Origin: Dysgonamonadaceae bacterium
Lineage (GTDB): Bacteria; Bacteroidota; Bacteroidia; Bacteroidales; Azobacteroidaceae
Reading direction: 5' to 3'
Length of the DNA stretch: 42,324 bases
Assembly: GCA_031272075.1 (NCBI GenBank)
Contig: JAISUK010000050.1
Coordinates: 1-42,324, forward strand
The translations under genes were made by a program, and so were the position numbers. Numbering within the stretch: position 1 is the stretch's first letter; each line of letters starts with the position of its first letter. Of this stretch, positions 7,715 to 16,117 are shown piece by piece. Below the pieces are notes generated by a model. The model ran no database searches and was not told where the DNA came from. It saw only the letters and a program-made list of their open reading frames with translations.

Positions 7715-10700
7715 AGAATATGAAGAATAATACAAGATTGTATAAAATTATGAAGTCGTTGTTTTTGTTATTGATCGGCAGTGTGCAGATGGTTTTTGCC
7801 GAATCATCCTACAGTCAGAACACAAAAGCCACTTTAAGTTTTACGGTACAGGACGAAACGTTGGAGAACGTTTTTCGAAAGATTGAACAAAACAGCGAAT
7901 ACCTGTTTTTTTATAATGACAAAGCGATAGACCTGTCTCAGCGTGTCAGTATTTCAGTCGTTGGAAAAGAAATCCATGAAATATTGCAACAATTGTTTAA
8001 AGACACGGATCTACAGTATGAAATTGCCGACCGACAGATCGTGATATACGAAAAAGGTTCGGATAGAAAATCTTTGCTTCAATCATCGCAACAACAAGCC
8101 GACAGGAAGACCATCGTCGGGGTTGTCAAAGACGCTGACGGATCACCTTTGCCGGGTGTGACGGTGCTGATTAAAGGCACACGCATCGGTACCGCGACCG
8201 ACGAAAACGGTCGTTACAGCCTTGCGTTGCCTGACGATGACAAAAATGTGATCCTGTCATTCAGCTTCGTCGGCATGACTTCCCAGGAAGTGCGGCTCGC
8301 CAACATCAAGGATGCGGACGTCTTGGCCGGAAAGAAAGACCTGATCCTGACGCTGAGGGAAGAAGAACAAAGTCTGAAAGACCTCGTAGTCACAGGGTAT
8401 GCCGACATCCGCAAGTCCAGTTTTACGGGGACTGTGACGCAAGTGTCGAAAGAAGAAGTGCTGAAAGTGGGCAACCAAAATCTACTTGATGTATTGCAGG
8501 TTTTCGACCCCTCACTGCGGGTAGTGCAGAACTCCGAAATGGGATCAGACCCCAACACATTGCCTGAATTGTACCTGCGCGGACGCTCCGGTGTCGCAGG
8601 CGTCAAGGAGCTGGATCTGCTGGAAGCGCAGCAAAGCGGTACGCTGTCGCAATATGCTTTGTCTACCAATCCCAATTTGCCGGTATTCATCCTCGATGGT
8701 TTTGAAGTGAGTGTGCAGAAAATCTACGACCTCGATATCAACCGCATAAAAGGCATCACCATGCTGAAAGATGCGGCAGCAACCGCCCGCTACGGTTCTC
8801 GTGCCGCCAATGGCGTGATTGTCATTGAAACCATTTCGCCGCAAGTCGGTCAGTTGCAAGTGACCTATATCGGCAATTATGCCGTCACAGCGCCGGATTT
8901 AACCAGCTACAACCTGATGAACGCCCGGGAAAAACTGGATGCGGAAGTGGCCGCAGGGCTTTACGAACCCTGGGTAGGCATCTCCGAACCTTGGCAGGAA
9001 CTGCTCGAACGCCAACAGGAATACCGCAACAGAAATAACAACATCCTCCGCGGCGTGGACACCTACTGGCTGTCGCAACCGTTGAGCACCATGTTTAACC
9101 ACCAGCACAGCGCCCGCATTGAAGGCGGTAATGACGCCATCCGATTCGGTATCGAAGGCGGCTACAACGGACAGAACGGAGTAATGAAAGAATCGTTCCG
9201 CGACCGCTACAATATGGGCATCGACCTGGACTACCGTTACAAAAACCTGCAGATCCGCAATCAGGCGAATTACGCCATCCTGAAAGCGCAAGATTCTCGC
9301 TACGGCTCTTTCCGCGATTATACCAGCAAACAACCCTACGAACGAATCACGGACGACAACGGGGAATATGTCAAACAGCTGACTTTGGCTTCCTATTGGA
9401 CCACCTTCGCAAATCCGTTGTATGAAGCCACGTTGGGAAGTTTCAGCAGAAACGGGAACAACGAACTGGCCGACAATATTTCCGTAAATTGGTATCCGAC
9501 AGAACATTTGCAGGTCAAAGGACAATTTGCCATCAGCCTCACCGACAGTTGGACTTCACAATTCAAAGACCCGGCTTCCAGCGATTACTATACCACTTCG
9601 CTGTTTCAGAACGGGGAATTGTGGCTGACGGAAACCAAAGCCAACAGTTGGAACTTCAACTTGTTTTCAGCTTACAACCGCGTGATTGACCTGCACAATA
9701 TCAACCTTTCCGCAGGTATCAATGCCGTCTCCAACGACTATCAATACAAGTCGGAACACTACCGCGGCTTCCCCGATGCGGAACACAATTCTCCGGCTTA
9801 TGCCGCCACGATTGTTGATAAGGCTACTTTCTCCGACAACAAGACACGCTTGTTCGGAGGATTCCTGACGGCAAACTACAGCTTCCGGAATATCTACCTG
9901 CTCGACGCCTCACTGCGTTTCGACGGTTCTTCAGAGTTTGGCTCAAAAAAGAAATGGGGCTCTTTCTGGTCATTCGGAACCGGACTGAACCTCCACAACT
10001 ATGAGTTTGCCAAATCGATTAACTGGCTCAGCATGTTGCGCATCACCGGCAATATCGGGCAAACGGGCAGAATCAACTTCCAACCCTACCAGGCGAGAAA
10101 TACTTTCGTCATTTCCCTGGACAATTGGTACCCTACGGGCATCGGCGCCAGCCTGAAAGGCCTCGGCAATGAAAACCTCACATGGGAAACACAGACAGGA
10201 TATAACCTCCAGGCTGAAATCGGAGCATTGAACGACCGCTATCACCTGAAAGTAGATGTCTACCGGAAGGAGACTTCCAACCAGGTGACAGAAATGGGAT
10301 TGCCGTATTCTTCCGGCTTTACAAGCTACACCGAAAATGCGGGCACCATCCTGAATGCCGGGTATGAACTCGACATGAAAGCCAATTTTTTCCATTCGCG
10401 CGACTGGGACATCACACTGTTTGGAAACCTGGCGCACAACCATAACGAAATATTGGAACTCTCCGACGCACTGAAACGCTACAACGACCGGATCGTGGCC
10501 TATTTTGAAGGATTCTACGGCACTTCGGCTTCCGACTCGCCGTTGCAACAGTTCGCATCGCTGCGTGGAGAAACGGCATACGAAAAACCCTATATGCAAT
10601 ACGAAGAAGGCAATTCCCTGACCACTATCTACGGGATGAAATCGTTGGGTATTAATCCCGCCGACGGAAAAGAAGTGTTTGTGAAACGCGACGGCACCAT

Positions 10701-11205
10701 CACCGACGAATGGCTTCCCGAGGAACAACAGAAAATCGGAGACACAGAGCCTTGGGCGCAGGGCGCTTTCGGCGTGAACGCCCGCTATAAACAGTTCTCG
10801 CTCTACACTTCCTTCTTGTATGAATTTGGAGGCGATCTCTACAACGAGACGCTTGTAACGAATGTTGAGAATATCAACCTCATTTACTACAATGCCGATC
10901 GCCGCGTATTGACCGACAGGTGGCAAAAACCCGGCGATGTCTCTCCGTTGAAATCCATCCAGGACAGGGTGTACATCACGCGGCCAACTTCCCGTTTTGT
11001 ACAGAAAAACAACTACCTCAAGTTCAACTCCATTTCTTTGAGTTACGACGTCAGTCGGGAATGGCTGAAGAAATTCAACCTCAGCATGTTGCGCTTGCAA
11101 TTCAACATGAAAGATATCGCCACCCTCTCGACCATCAAACGCGAGATGGGGTTGAGCTATCCCTACGCCCGGACGTTTACGTTTAGTATCAATGCAAGTT
11201 TCTAA
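7711..11205 (+). CDS. SusC-like TonB-dependent outer-membrane glycan transporter with STN domain
   Basis: The 1164-residue receptor has a signal peptide (about 1-36), an STN signalling domain (about 40-118: FTVQDETLENVFRKIEQNSE), a carboxypeptidase-like extension (about 134-225: GVVKDADGSPLPGVTVLIKG), a plug (about 230-390, with LDGFEVSVQKIYDLDINRIK) and a beta-barrel ending in FTFSINASF with a terminal Phe. It imports oligosaccharides using TonB energy together with the SusD lid encoded next. The STN domain pairs it with the FecR/sigma genes immediately upstream. Its ATG overlaps the fecR stop. Confidence 0.95.
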   Translation: MKNMKNNTRLYKIMKSLFLLLIGSVQMVFAESSYSQNTKATLSFTVQDETLENVFRKIEQNSEYLFFYNDKAIDLSQRVSISVVGKEIHEILQQLFKDTDLQYEIADRQIVIYEKGSDRKSLLQSSQQQADRKTIVGVVKDADGSPLPGVTVLIKGTRIGTATDENGRYSLALPDDDKNVILSFSFVGMTSQEVRLANIKDADVLAGKKDLILTLREEEQSLKDLVVTGYADIRKSSFTGTVTQVSKEEVLKVGNQNLLDVLQVFDPSLRVVQNSEMGSDPNTLPELYLRGRSGVAGVKELDLLEAQQSGTLSQYALSTNPNLPVFILDGFEVSVQKIYDLDINRIKGITMLKDAAATARYGSRAANGVIVIETISPQVGQLQVTYIGNYAVTAPDLTSYNLMNAREKLDAEVAAGLYEPWVGISEPWQELLERQQEYRNRNNNILRGVDTYWLSQPLSTMFNHQHSARIEGGNDAIRFGIEGGYNGQNGVMKESFRDRYNMGIDLDYRYKNLQIRNQANYAILKAQDSRYGSFRDYTSKQPYERITDDNGEYVKQLTLASYWTTFANPLYEATLGSFSRNGNNELADNISVNWYPTEHLQVKGQFAISLTDSWTSQFKDPASSDYYTTSLFQNGELWLTETKANSWNFNLFSAYNRVIDLHNINLSAGINAVSNDYQYKSEHYRGFPDAEHNSPAYAATIVDKATFSDNKTRLFGGFLTANYSFRNIYLLDASLRFDGSSEFGSKKKWGSFWSFGTGLNLHNYEFAKSINWLSMLRITGNIGQTGRINFQPYQARNTFVISLDNWYPTGIGASLKGLGNENLTWETQTGYNLQAEIGALNDRYHLKVDVYRKETSNQVTEMGLPYSSGFTSYTENAGTILNAGYELDMKANFFHSRDWDITLFGNLAHNHNEILELSDALKRYNDRIVAYFEGFYGTSASDSPLQQFASLRGETAYEKPYMQYEEGNSLTTIYGMKSLGINPADGKEVFVKRDGTITDEWLPEEQQKIGDTEPWAQGAFGVNARYKQFSLYTSFLYEFGGDLYNETLVTNVENINLIYYNADRRVLTDRWQKPGDVSPLKSIQDRVYITRPTSRFVQKNNYLKFNSISLSYDVSREWLKKFNLSMLRLQFNMKDIATLSTIKREMGLSYPYARTFTFSINASF

Positions 11206-11220
11206 CTTAAAAATAAATTT

Positions 11221-12750
11221 ATGAAAAACAGAGGAATTATTCTACTTATATGGCTGGTCGGGTGCTGTTGCGCTTGCAACGATTTCGTGGACGTTACTTC
11301 CGACAACGAACTGTTGCAGGAAGACATGTTCAGTACCGAATCAGGATTCCACATGGCGGTAAACGGTGTCTACAAAGACCTCTCTTCTACCGATCTCTAT
11401 GGAAAGAACCTGACTTGGGGATTTGCCAGCACCTTGGGATACAATTATAATATGTATTACTTCTATTCAAATAGCGCCTATTATTATTATATCTGTCAAT
11501 TCGACTACGAAAGAAGTGAGATAGTGAGTATAATCGAACAAATCTGGAAAAAAGCTTACAATGTGATTGCCGGTTGCAACAACATCCTGCAGGAGACGGA
11601 AGCCAAAGATACCTCCTTCTTTTCGCTTGGGGCGATCGAAAAACAGATGATCATGGGCGAGATGTACGGCCTGCGCGCTATGGTACATTTCGACCTGTTG
11701 CGCTTGTTCTGTCCGGCGCCAATCACCGGATCGAAAGGGGCGATGCCTTATGTCACCGATTTCCCCACCTTACAGCCGGAACACAAAGCTTCGGATGTCG
11801 TCCTGACGGAGATTGTCAGGGATATGGAGAAATCAAGGGAACTGCTGGGCGAGGTAGATACGGTCTTTTGCCGAAGCTGGAACACTTCGCTCAACAACCG
11901 CTTGAACCATTCCGCGACACTGAGTACCGTCACACCCAGCCTGTTTGTCAGCTACCGTGCACACCGTATGAATTACTTTGCCGCCACGGCATTGCTCGCA
12001 CGTATCTATGCCTACATGGGCGACATGGATAAAGCCTACCCGTTGGCGGCGCATGCCTATTCATTCACACAATCGCCTACCGCCTGGTTTACCTGGACGA
12101 CTGCGGCCCAGCAGGGCAGTTCGACGTCGAGCAACAACAGCCTTTATCCCAAACGGCCTGCGGAATTGTATTTCGCACTGAGCAATTCGCAGAATTACAA
12201 CAACTGGGAGGCCGCCTTGGGCACCAACAACAGCAATTTCACCATGAATGAGCTGCCTACACTTTTTGCAGGTGATTTGGACGACTATCGCTATGTCGGG
12301 TTTTTTGCTCGGTATGACTTGCCCAACACACAAACAAAAAATGCGCATTACATCACTTGGGAACGCAATCCCAACACCTCGGAAACCACGGCTGCACAGA
12401 CTGCCGAATACCAGGGTCACATGATCCCGATGTGCCGTTTCTCGGAAATGTATCACATCATGATCGAATACCTGATAGAAAAAGGTCAACTGACGGAAGC
12501 CGCCACCCTGTTTACCGCGCTGCGGACAGCTCGCGGCGCAAAAGCCTCCATCACCGGACTCAACGCACAGGATTTGAAAGAAAAACTCGTGAACGACATC
12601 GTCCGCGAAACCCTGACCGAAGGACAGACTTTCTTTCTCTTTAAACGGCTAAACCGCGGTATCATCAACGGCGCTTCCATCAGATCGATGGAACCGGAAG
12701 ATTGGGTGCTCCCCATCCCTGACGGAGAAACCGCTTATCAATTCAATTAA
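11221..12750 (+). CDS. SusD/RagB-like surface glycan-binding lipoprotein
   Basis: The 509-residue protein has a lipoprotein signal (hydrophobic stretch followed by a cluster of cysteines, CCCAC, near residues 16-20) and the SusD N-terminal pattern LLQEDMFSTESGFHMAVNGVY. Tetratricopeptide-like helices follow (QMIMGEMYGLRAMVHFDLLR). It sits 15 bp after susC and would form the lid of the SusCD importer. The C-terminal EDWVLPIPDGE is also typical, where family members usually carry a similar LPIP motif. Confidence 0.94.
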   Translation: MKNRGIILLIWLVGCCCACNDFVDVTSDNELLQEDMFSTESGFHMAVNGVYKDLSSTDLYGKNLTWGFASTLGYNYNMYYFYSNSAYYYYICQFDYERSEIVSIIEQIWKKAYNVIAGCNNILQETEAKDTSFFSLGAIEKQMIMGEMYGLRAMVHFDLLRLFCPAPITGSKGAMPYVTDFPTLQPEHKASDVVLTEIVRDMEKSRELLGEVDTVFCRSWNTSLNNRLNHSATLSTVTPSLFVSYRAHRMNYFAATALLARIYAYMGDMDKAYPLAAHAYSFTQSPTAWFTWTTAAQQGSSTSSNNSLYPKRPAELYFALSNSQNYNNWEAALGTNNSNFTMNELPTLFAGDLDDYRYVGFFARYDLPNTQTKNAHYITWERNPNTSETTAAQTAEYQGHMIPMCRFSEMYHIMIEYLIEKGQLTEAATLFTALRTARGAKASITGLNAQDLKEKLVNDIVRETLTEGQTFFLFKRLNRGIINGASIRSMEPEDWVLPIPDGETAYQFN

Positions 12751-12762
12751 AATCATAAGGAT

Positions 12763-13473
12763 ATGAACAAAATTTATATTTACTTGTTGTTTGTCGGCCT
12801 GTTGGGAGCAATGATTGCTTGTCAGGAAGAAGAAATTATGGTCTATCACGATGTTGACTATATCCAGTTCAGTAAAGCAGTCACCGATTCTTCCACCTGC
12901 TCTTTTCTGGCTTATCCGAACCAAACGGAACAACAATTCCCGATCGCAGTGGAACTGATAGGAATGTTATCCGATCGTGACCGCGAATACAAAGTGTCCG
13001 TATTTGCGGATTATTCCACTGCCTCGACAGCCAACTACCGGTTGCCGGACCGCTTTGTCCTGAAAGCGGGACAAACGAAAGATACTTGCTACCTCACCGC
13101 CATCAAAACGGAGCAGATTGGTCGGCAAGCTGTACGACTCACCTTACAAATCGAAGAAACTTCGGATTTTAAGGTGGGGAAGACGGAAAAATCCGCTGCC
13201 ATCATCTATATCTCCAACGTGATTTCACAACCCGACTGGTGGCAAGATTGGAATTTTGAATATTACTATCTGGGGACGTATTCGGATAAGAAATACCGGA
13301 CATTCATCGAAGTCACAGGCGTTGCCGACGTGGATGTGAACGATACGGCCGCCTTGAAAGAACTGGTTATTATATTCAAAAACTACCTCAAACAGAAGAA
13401 AGATGCAGGCGAGACGATCTACGAAGATGACGGCACCGAAATGTCCGTAGGTCAAGGTTTCTATGCAGGTTAA
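12763..13473 (+). CDS. DUF4843 lipoprotein
   Basis: This 236-residue protein has a lipobox (LGAMIAC, Cys20) and the layout of DUF4843 proteins: an N-terminal beta-domain (VDYIQFSKAVTD; YKVSVFADYSTASTANYRLP) and a C-terminal part with WWQDWNFEYYYLGTYSDKKY. Genes of this family usually lie directly after susD in PULs, as here, and the product is presumed to be an outer-surface accessory of the SusCD machine. Its biochemical role is not established. Confidence 0.85.
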   Translation: MNKIYIYLLFVGLLGAMIACQEEEIMVYHDVDYIQFSKAVTDSSTCSFLAYPNQTEQQFPIAVELIGMLSDRDREYKVSVFADYSTASTANYRLPDRFVLKAGQTKDTCYLTAIKTEQIGRQAVRLTLQIEETSDFKVGKTEKSAAIIYISNVISQPDWWQDWNFEYYYLGTYSDKKYRTFIEVTGVADVDVNDTAALKELVIIFKNYLKQKKDAGETIYEDDGTEMSVGQGFYAG

Positions 13474-13490
13474 TAAAATAGGAAACAGCT

Positions 13491-15071
13491 ATGAGAACAA
13501 TATTCAAAATCAGTGTTTTTTGCTTTTTTATCGGTCTGCTGACCGCATGTTATAAAGACTTGGGCAACTACAATCTGGTCGACAATAACCAGATCATCAT
13601 CACTACCGTTGCTGCGCTGACCAAGACGACAGTCCCGGTGGGCGATACAGTGATCATCGTTCCCAAAATCACCTGGCGTTATCCGGAACGGGATACCACT
13701 TCCGCTGCTTTCAGTTTCGAGTGGCAACTGGTGAATGCGACCACTTCGGATGTCATTTCCAATGAGAGAGACCTGAAATGGAAATCCGACAAGGTCGGAT
13801 CGTTTACCGCCGTCCTGCTGGTGACGGAAAAGGCGACGGGCGTGGAGACACGTCTCACGACAACAGTGAGTGTCACTTCACTCTATTCGGAAGGATTCCT
13901 ATTCTTGAGCGAAAAGGACGGCAAACCGATATTGTCGTTCCTCGGACGTATCACCACCAAGAGCGTCCGTCCGAAAGAATACGAATACCGAAGCTATGTC
14001 GACATCTATCCTGCCGGAAACGACCCGTTGCCCGCCAGTGCACGGTTGGTCACGTCCTATATCGTGGGCTCGGAAGCGAGTGAAATCATGCTGATCGACG
14101 ACGACGGCTGTTGGATACTCGATGGTAATTCATTAGAAAAAACTTCTACACTCCGGAATGTCTTTATGGGAGGCGGGTATCCGTCCGGATTTCAACCGCA
14201 ATATTTCTATCGCGGTGGCGCCGCCAATTGGGCGCTGGCCGCCGACGGCAATCTCTACCTGGGGCTACTCAATGCTTTTCCACCCACCGATTGGCTTCAC
14301 GATCCCATCATGCAGACACCGATCTATGTGTCCGGAGGCGCCAAATTCAGGTATCTGGAATCGTCCGTCGCGTTCTACGATTATCTGGTACTGTTTGACG
14401 AACTGAACAACCGGCTGTGTTTCTTTAATTCCTCTTGGAGTTCCGTAGGATGGAATGAAGGACAGGCGCTCACAATCGTCAGCAGCTCGACGCCACCCAT
14501 AGCCAATATCGCTCATTTCGATAACTTCAAATTCCTTTCTTTCAACTGGTCGGGTAGTAAATATTCTCCTGTTTACAGTCTTTTCTTAAAAGATCAGAAT
14601 GATGGAAAATACTATTATTACGAATTTTCGATCAGTTTCGATTACCAGCATACGATCACTGTTACCGGTATACAACAACGCGAATTTGAAGGAAGCGCCT
14701 ATATTACCGACAATACGCTGTTTTGGCGTCTGGATAACAATCCATATGTCTACTTTGCAGAGGGGAGTAAACTCTATTTCTACGATCTGAACACCAGGGC
14801 GGTCAAACTTTACAAAGATTTCGGCAATGGCGTCAAAATCACCCAGTTGAGGCAAGCATTGAAGGACATCAACGCTCCCAATATTGCAGTGGTGTTGAGT
14901 ACCGGAGATTTTTACCTCTACGATGCTACTTCGGCAGCGGTATTGAGCGCACCCGATCCGAGCGCGGAAGGACTGATCTATCATTTCTCCGGCTTGGGGA
15001 CAGTGAAGAATGTCGCTTGGAAGTATAAGAGTAGCTTCTCCTACAGCGAACAAATCTGGAGCGATTATTAA
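13491..15071 (+). CDS. PKD-like family surface lipoprotein (SGBP-like)
   Basis: The 526-residue protein has a lipobox (LLTAC, Cys20), then CYKDLGNYNLVD. An N-terminal PKD-like beta-sandwich (about 25-130) follows, with FEWQLVNATTSDVIS and a TAVLLVTEKATGVETR segment. The remainder (about 140-526) has propeller-like features such as SEGFLFLSEKDGKPILS and repeated LYFYDLNT/FYLYDATS blades. Proteins like this often follow DUF4843 genes in PULs and are thought to bind glycans at the cell surface; that role is inferred from position. It is the last gene before a strong terminator. Confidence 0.8.
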   Translation: MRTIFKISVFCFFIGLLTACYKDLGNYNLVDNNQIIITTVAALTKTTVPVGDTVIIVPKITWRYPERDTTSAAFSFEWQLVNATTSDVISNERDLKWKSDKVGSFTAVLLVTEKATGVETRLTTTVSVTSLYSEGFLFLSEKDGKPILSFLGRITTKSVRPKEYEYRSYVDIYPAGNDPLPASARLVTSYIVGSEASEIMLIDDDGCWILDGNSLEKTSTLRNVFMGGGYPSGFQPQYFYRGGAANWALAADGNLYLGLLNAFPPTDWLHDPIMQTPIYVSGGAKFRYLESSVAFYDYLVLFDELNNRLCFFNSSWSSVGWNEGQALTIVSSSTPPIANIAHFDNFKFLSFNWSGSKYSPVYSLFLKDQNDGKYYYYEFSISFDYQHTITVTGIQQREFEGSAYITDNTLFWRLDNNPYVYFAEGSKLYFYDLNTRAVKLYKDFGNGVKITQLRQALKDINAPNIAVVLSTGDFYLYDATSAAVLSAPDPSAEGLIYHFSGLGTVKNVAWKYKSSFSYSEQIWSDY

Positions 15072-15079
15072 CATATTAT

Positions 15080-15107
15080 GGGGTCGTCAAACAGGCGACC
15101 CCTTTTT
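15080..15107 (+). terminator. Rho-independent terminator ending the PUL
   Basis: A 7-bp GC-rich stem, GGGGTCG (15080-15086) with CGACCCC (15096-15102), encloses a 9-nt loop and is followed by five T. It lies 8 bp after the stop of the PKD-like gene. Confidence 0.85.
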
Positions 15108-15135
15108 GATTTATTCAATAATATGATTATCTTTG
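15105..15135 (+). promoter_or_regulatory. Bacteroidetes sigma-70-type promoter for the GldA-like operon
   Basis: TTTG (15105-15108), exactly 19 nt, then TATCTTTG (15128-15135) match the published Bacteroides pattern TTTG-N19-TAnnTTTG. The -33 element overlaps the T-tract of the preceding terminator. The start codon follows 42 nt after the -7 box. Confidence 0.65.
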
Positions 15136-15177
15136 CGTCAATTTTATAATTAGCTACAAACTTTTTTATTTTTATCT

Positions 15178-16107
15178 ATGACAGATCCTATGGTAAAGGT
15201 GGATCACCTTTCGCACCGTTATAGTGTGCAATGGGCAATCCGCGACATCAGCTTCGAGATACCCGCTCGCGGCATCTTCGGTCTGCTTGGCTCTAACGGC
15301 GCCGGCAAGTCTACAACAATGAACATTATGTGCGGTGTGCTGAAGCCCACTGCGGGAAGCGTTTATGTGAAAGGCATCGACATGCGACAAAATCCTGTGG
15401 AAGCAAAACAACACATCGGATTCCTGCCGCAACGACCGCCATTGCATGCAGACCTGACCACCGAAGAATACCTGGTGCATTGCGCCAATGTGCGACTGAT
15501 GCCGCCTAAATCCATCGCCAAAGCGGTTGAGAGTGTGATGGAACGCTGTGGAATCAGTCATTTTCGCGAACGCCTGATCCGAAACCTGTCGGGCGGTTAC
15601 CAACAAAGGTTGGGCATCGCTCAGGCCATTATCCATGAGCCGGACTTCGTGGTGCTCGATGAACCTACCAATGGCCTGGATCCAAACCAGATTCTCGAAA
15701 TCCGTCACCTCATCAAAGAAATCGCCGAAGAACGGGCGGTGATGCTCTCCACGCATATCCTGTCGGAAGTGCAAGCCACTTGCGACTATATCTATATGAT
15801 CGAAGAAGGAAACCTGGTATTTTCGGGATCGGTAGACGAGTTCGACAACTACATCGTCCCCAATTCGCTGCTGGTAGCATTGGCGGCAGCGCCCTCCGCC
15901 GACGAGCTGCGGAAAGCCCCCGGCGTGGTCGACGTGGAAGAATTGGGCGGCATCCGATACCGGATACGGTTCAATGAAGGAGACAACATCGCCGAACGAT
16001 TCGTAGAAACCAGCGTCTCCAACGGCTGGCGGCTTACGGACATCACCCTGGAAAAGAGTTCCCTCGATCATATCTTCGCCGCGCTTTCTAAAAAAGCAGC
16101 TGTGTGA
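15178..16107 (+). CDS. gldA: ABC transporter ATP-binding protein, GldA-like
   Basis: This 309-residue ABC ATPase carries Walker A GSNGAGKST (38-46), signature LSGGYQQR (137-144), Walker B VVLDEP (158-163) and an H-loop STHI. The C-terminal 80 residues (about 220-300) form the extra domain usual in GldA/CcmA-type ATPases that power ABC-2 permeases. It pairs with the GldF/GldG-like fusion immediately downstream (10-bp gap). In Flavobacterium, GldA, GldF and GldG are linked to gliding, but non-gliding Bacteroidales also carry such genes, so motility should not be assumed. The gene symbol is by similarity only. Confidence 0.88.
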   Translation: MTDPMVKVDHLSHRYSVQWAIRDISFEIPARGIFGLLGSNGAGKSTTMNIMCGVLKPTAGSVYVKGIDMRQNPVEAKQHIGFLPQRPPLHADLTTEEYLVHCANVRLMPPKSIAKAVESVMERCGISHFRERLIRNLSGGYQQRLGIAQAIIHEPDFVVLDEPTNGLDPNQILEIRHLIKEIAEERAVMLSTHILSEVQATCDYIYMIEEGNLVFSGSVDEFDNYIVPNSLLVALAAAPSADELRKAPGVVDVEELGGIRYRIRFNEGDNIAERFVETSVSNGWRLTDITLEKSSLDHIFAALSKKAAV

Positions 16108-16117
16108 ACTTGTTGAT

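Noticed and set aside
9970-11100. 376-codon minus-strand ORF
   Set aside because: It is antisense to the susC-like gene, whose barrel sequence is clear.
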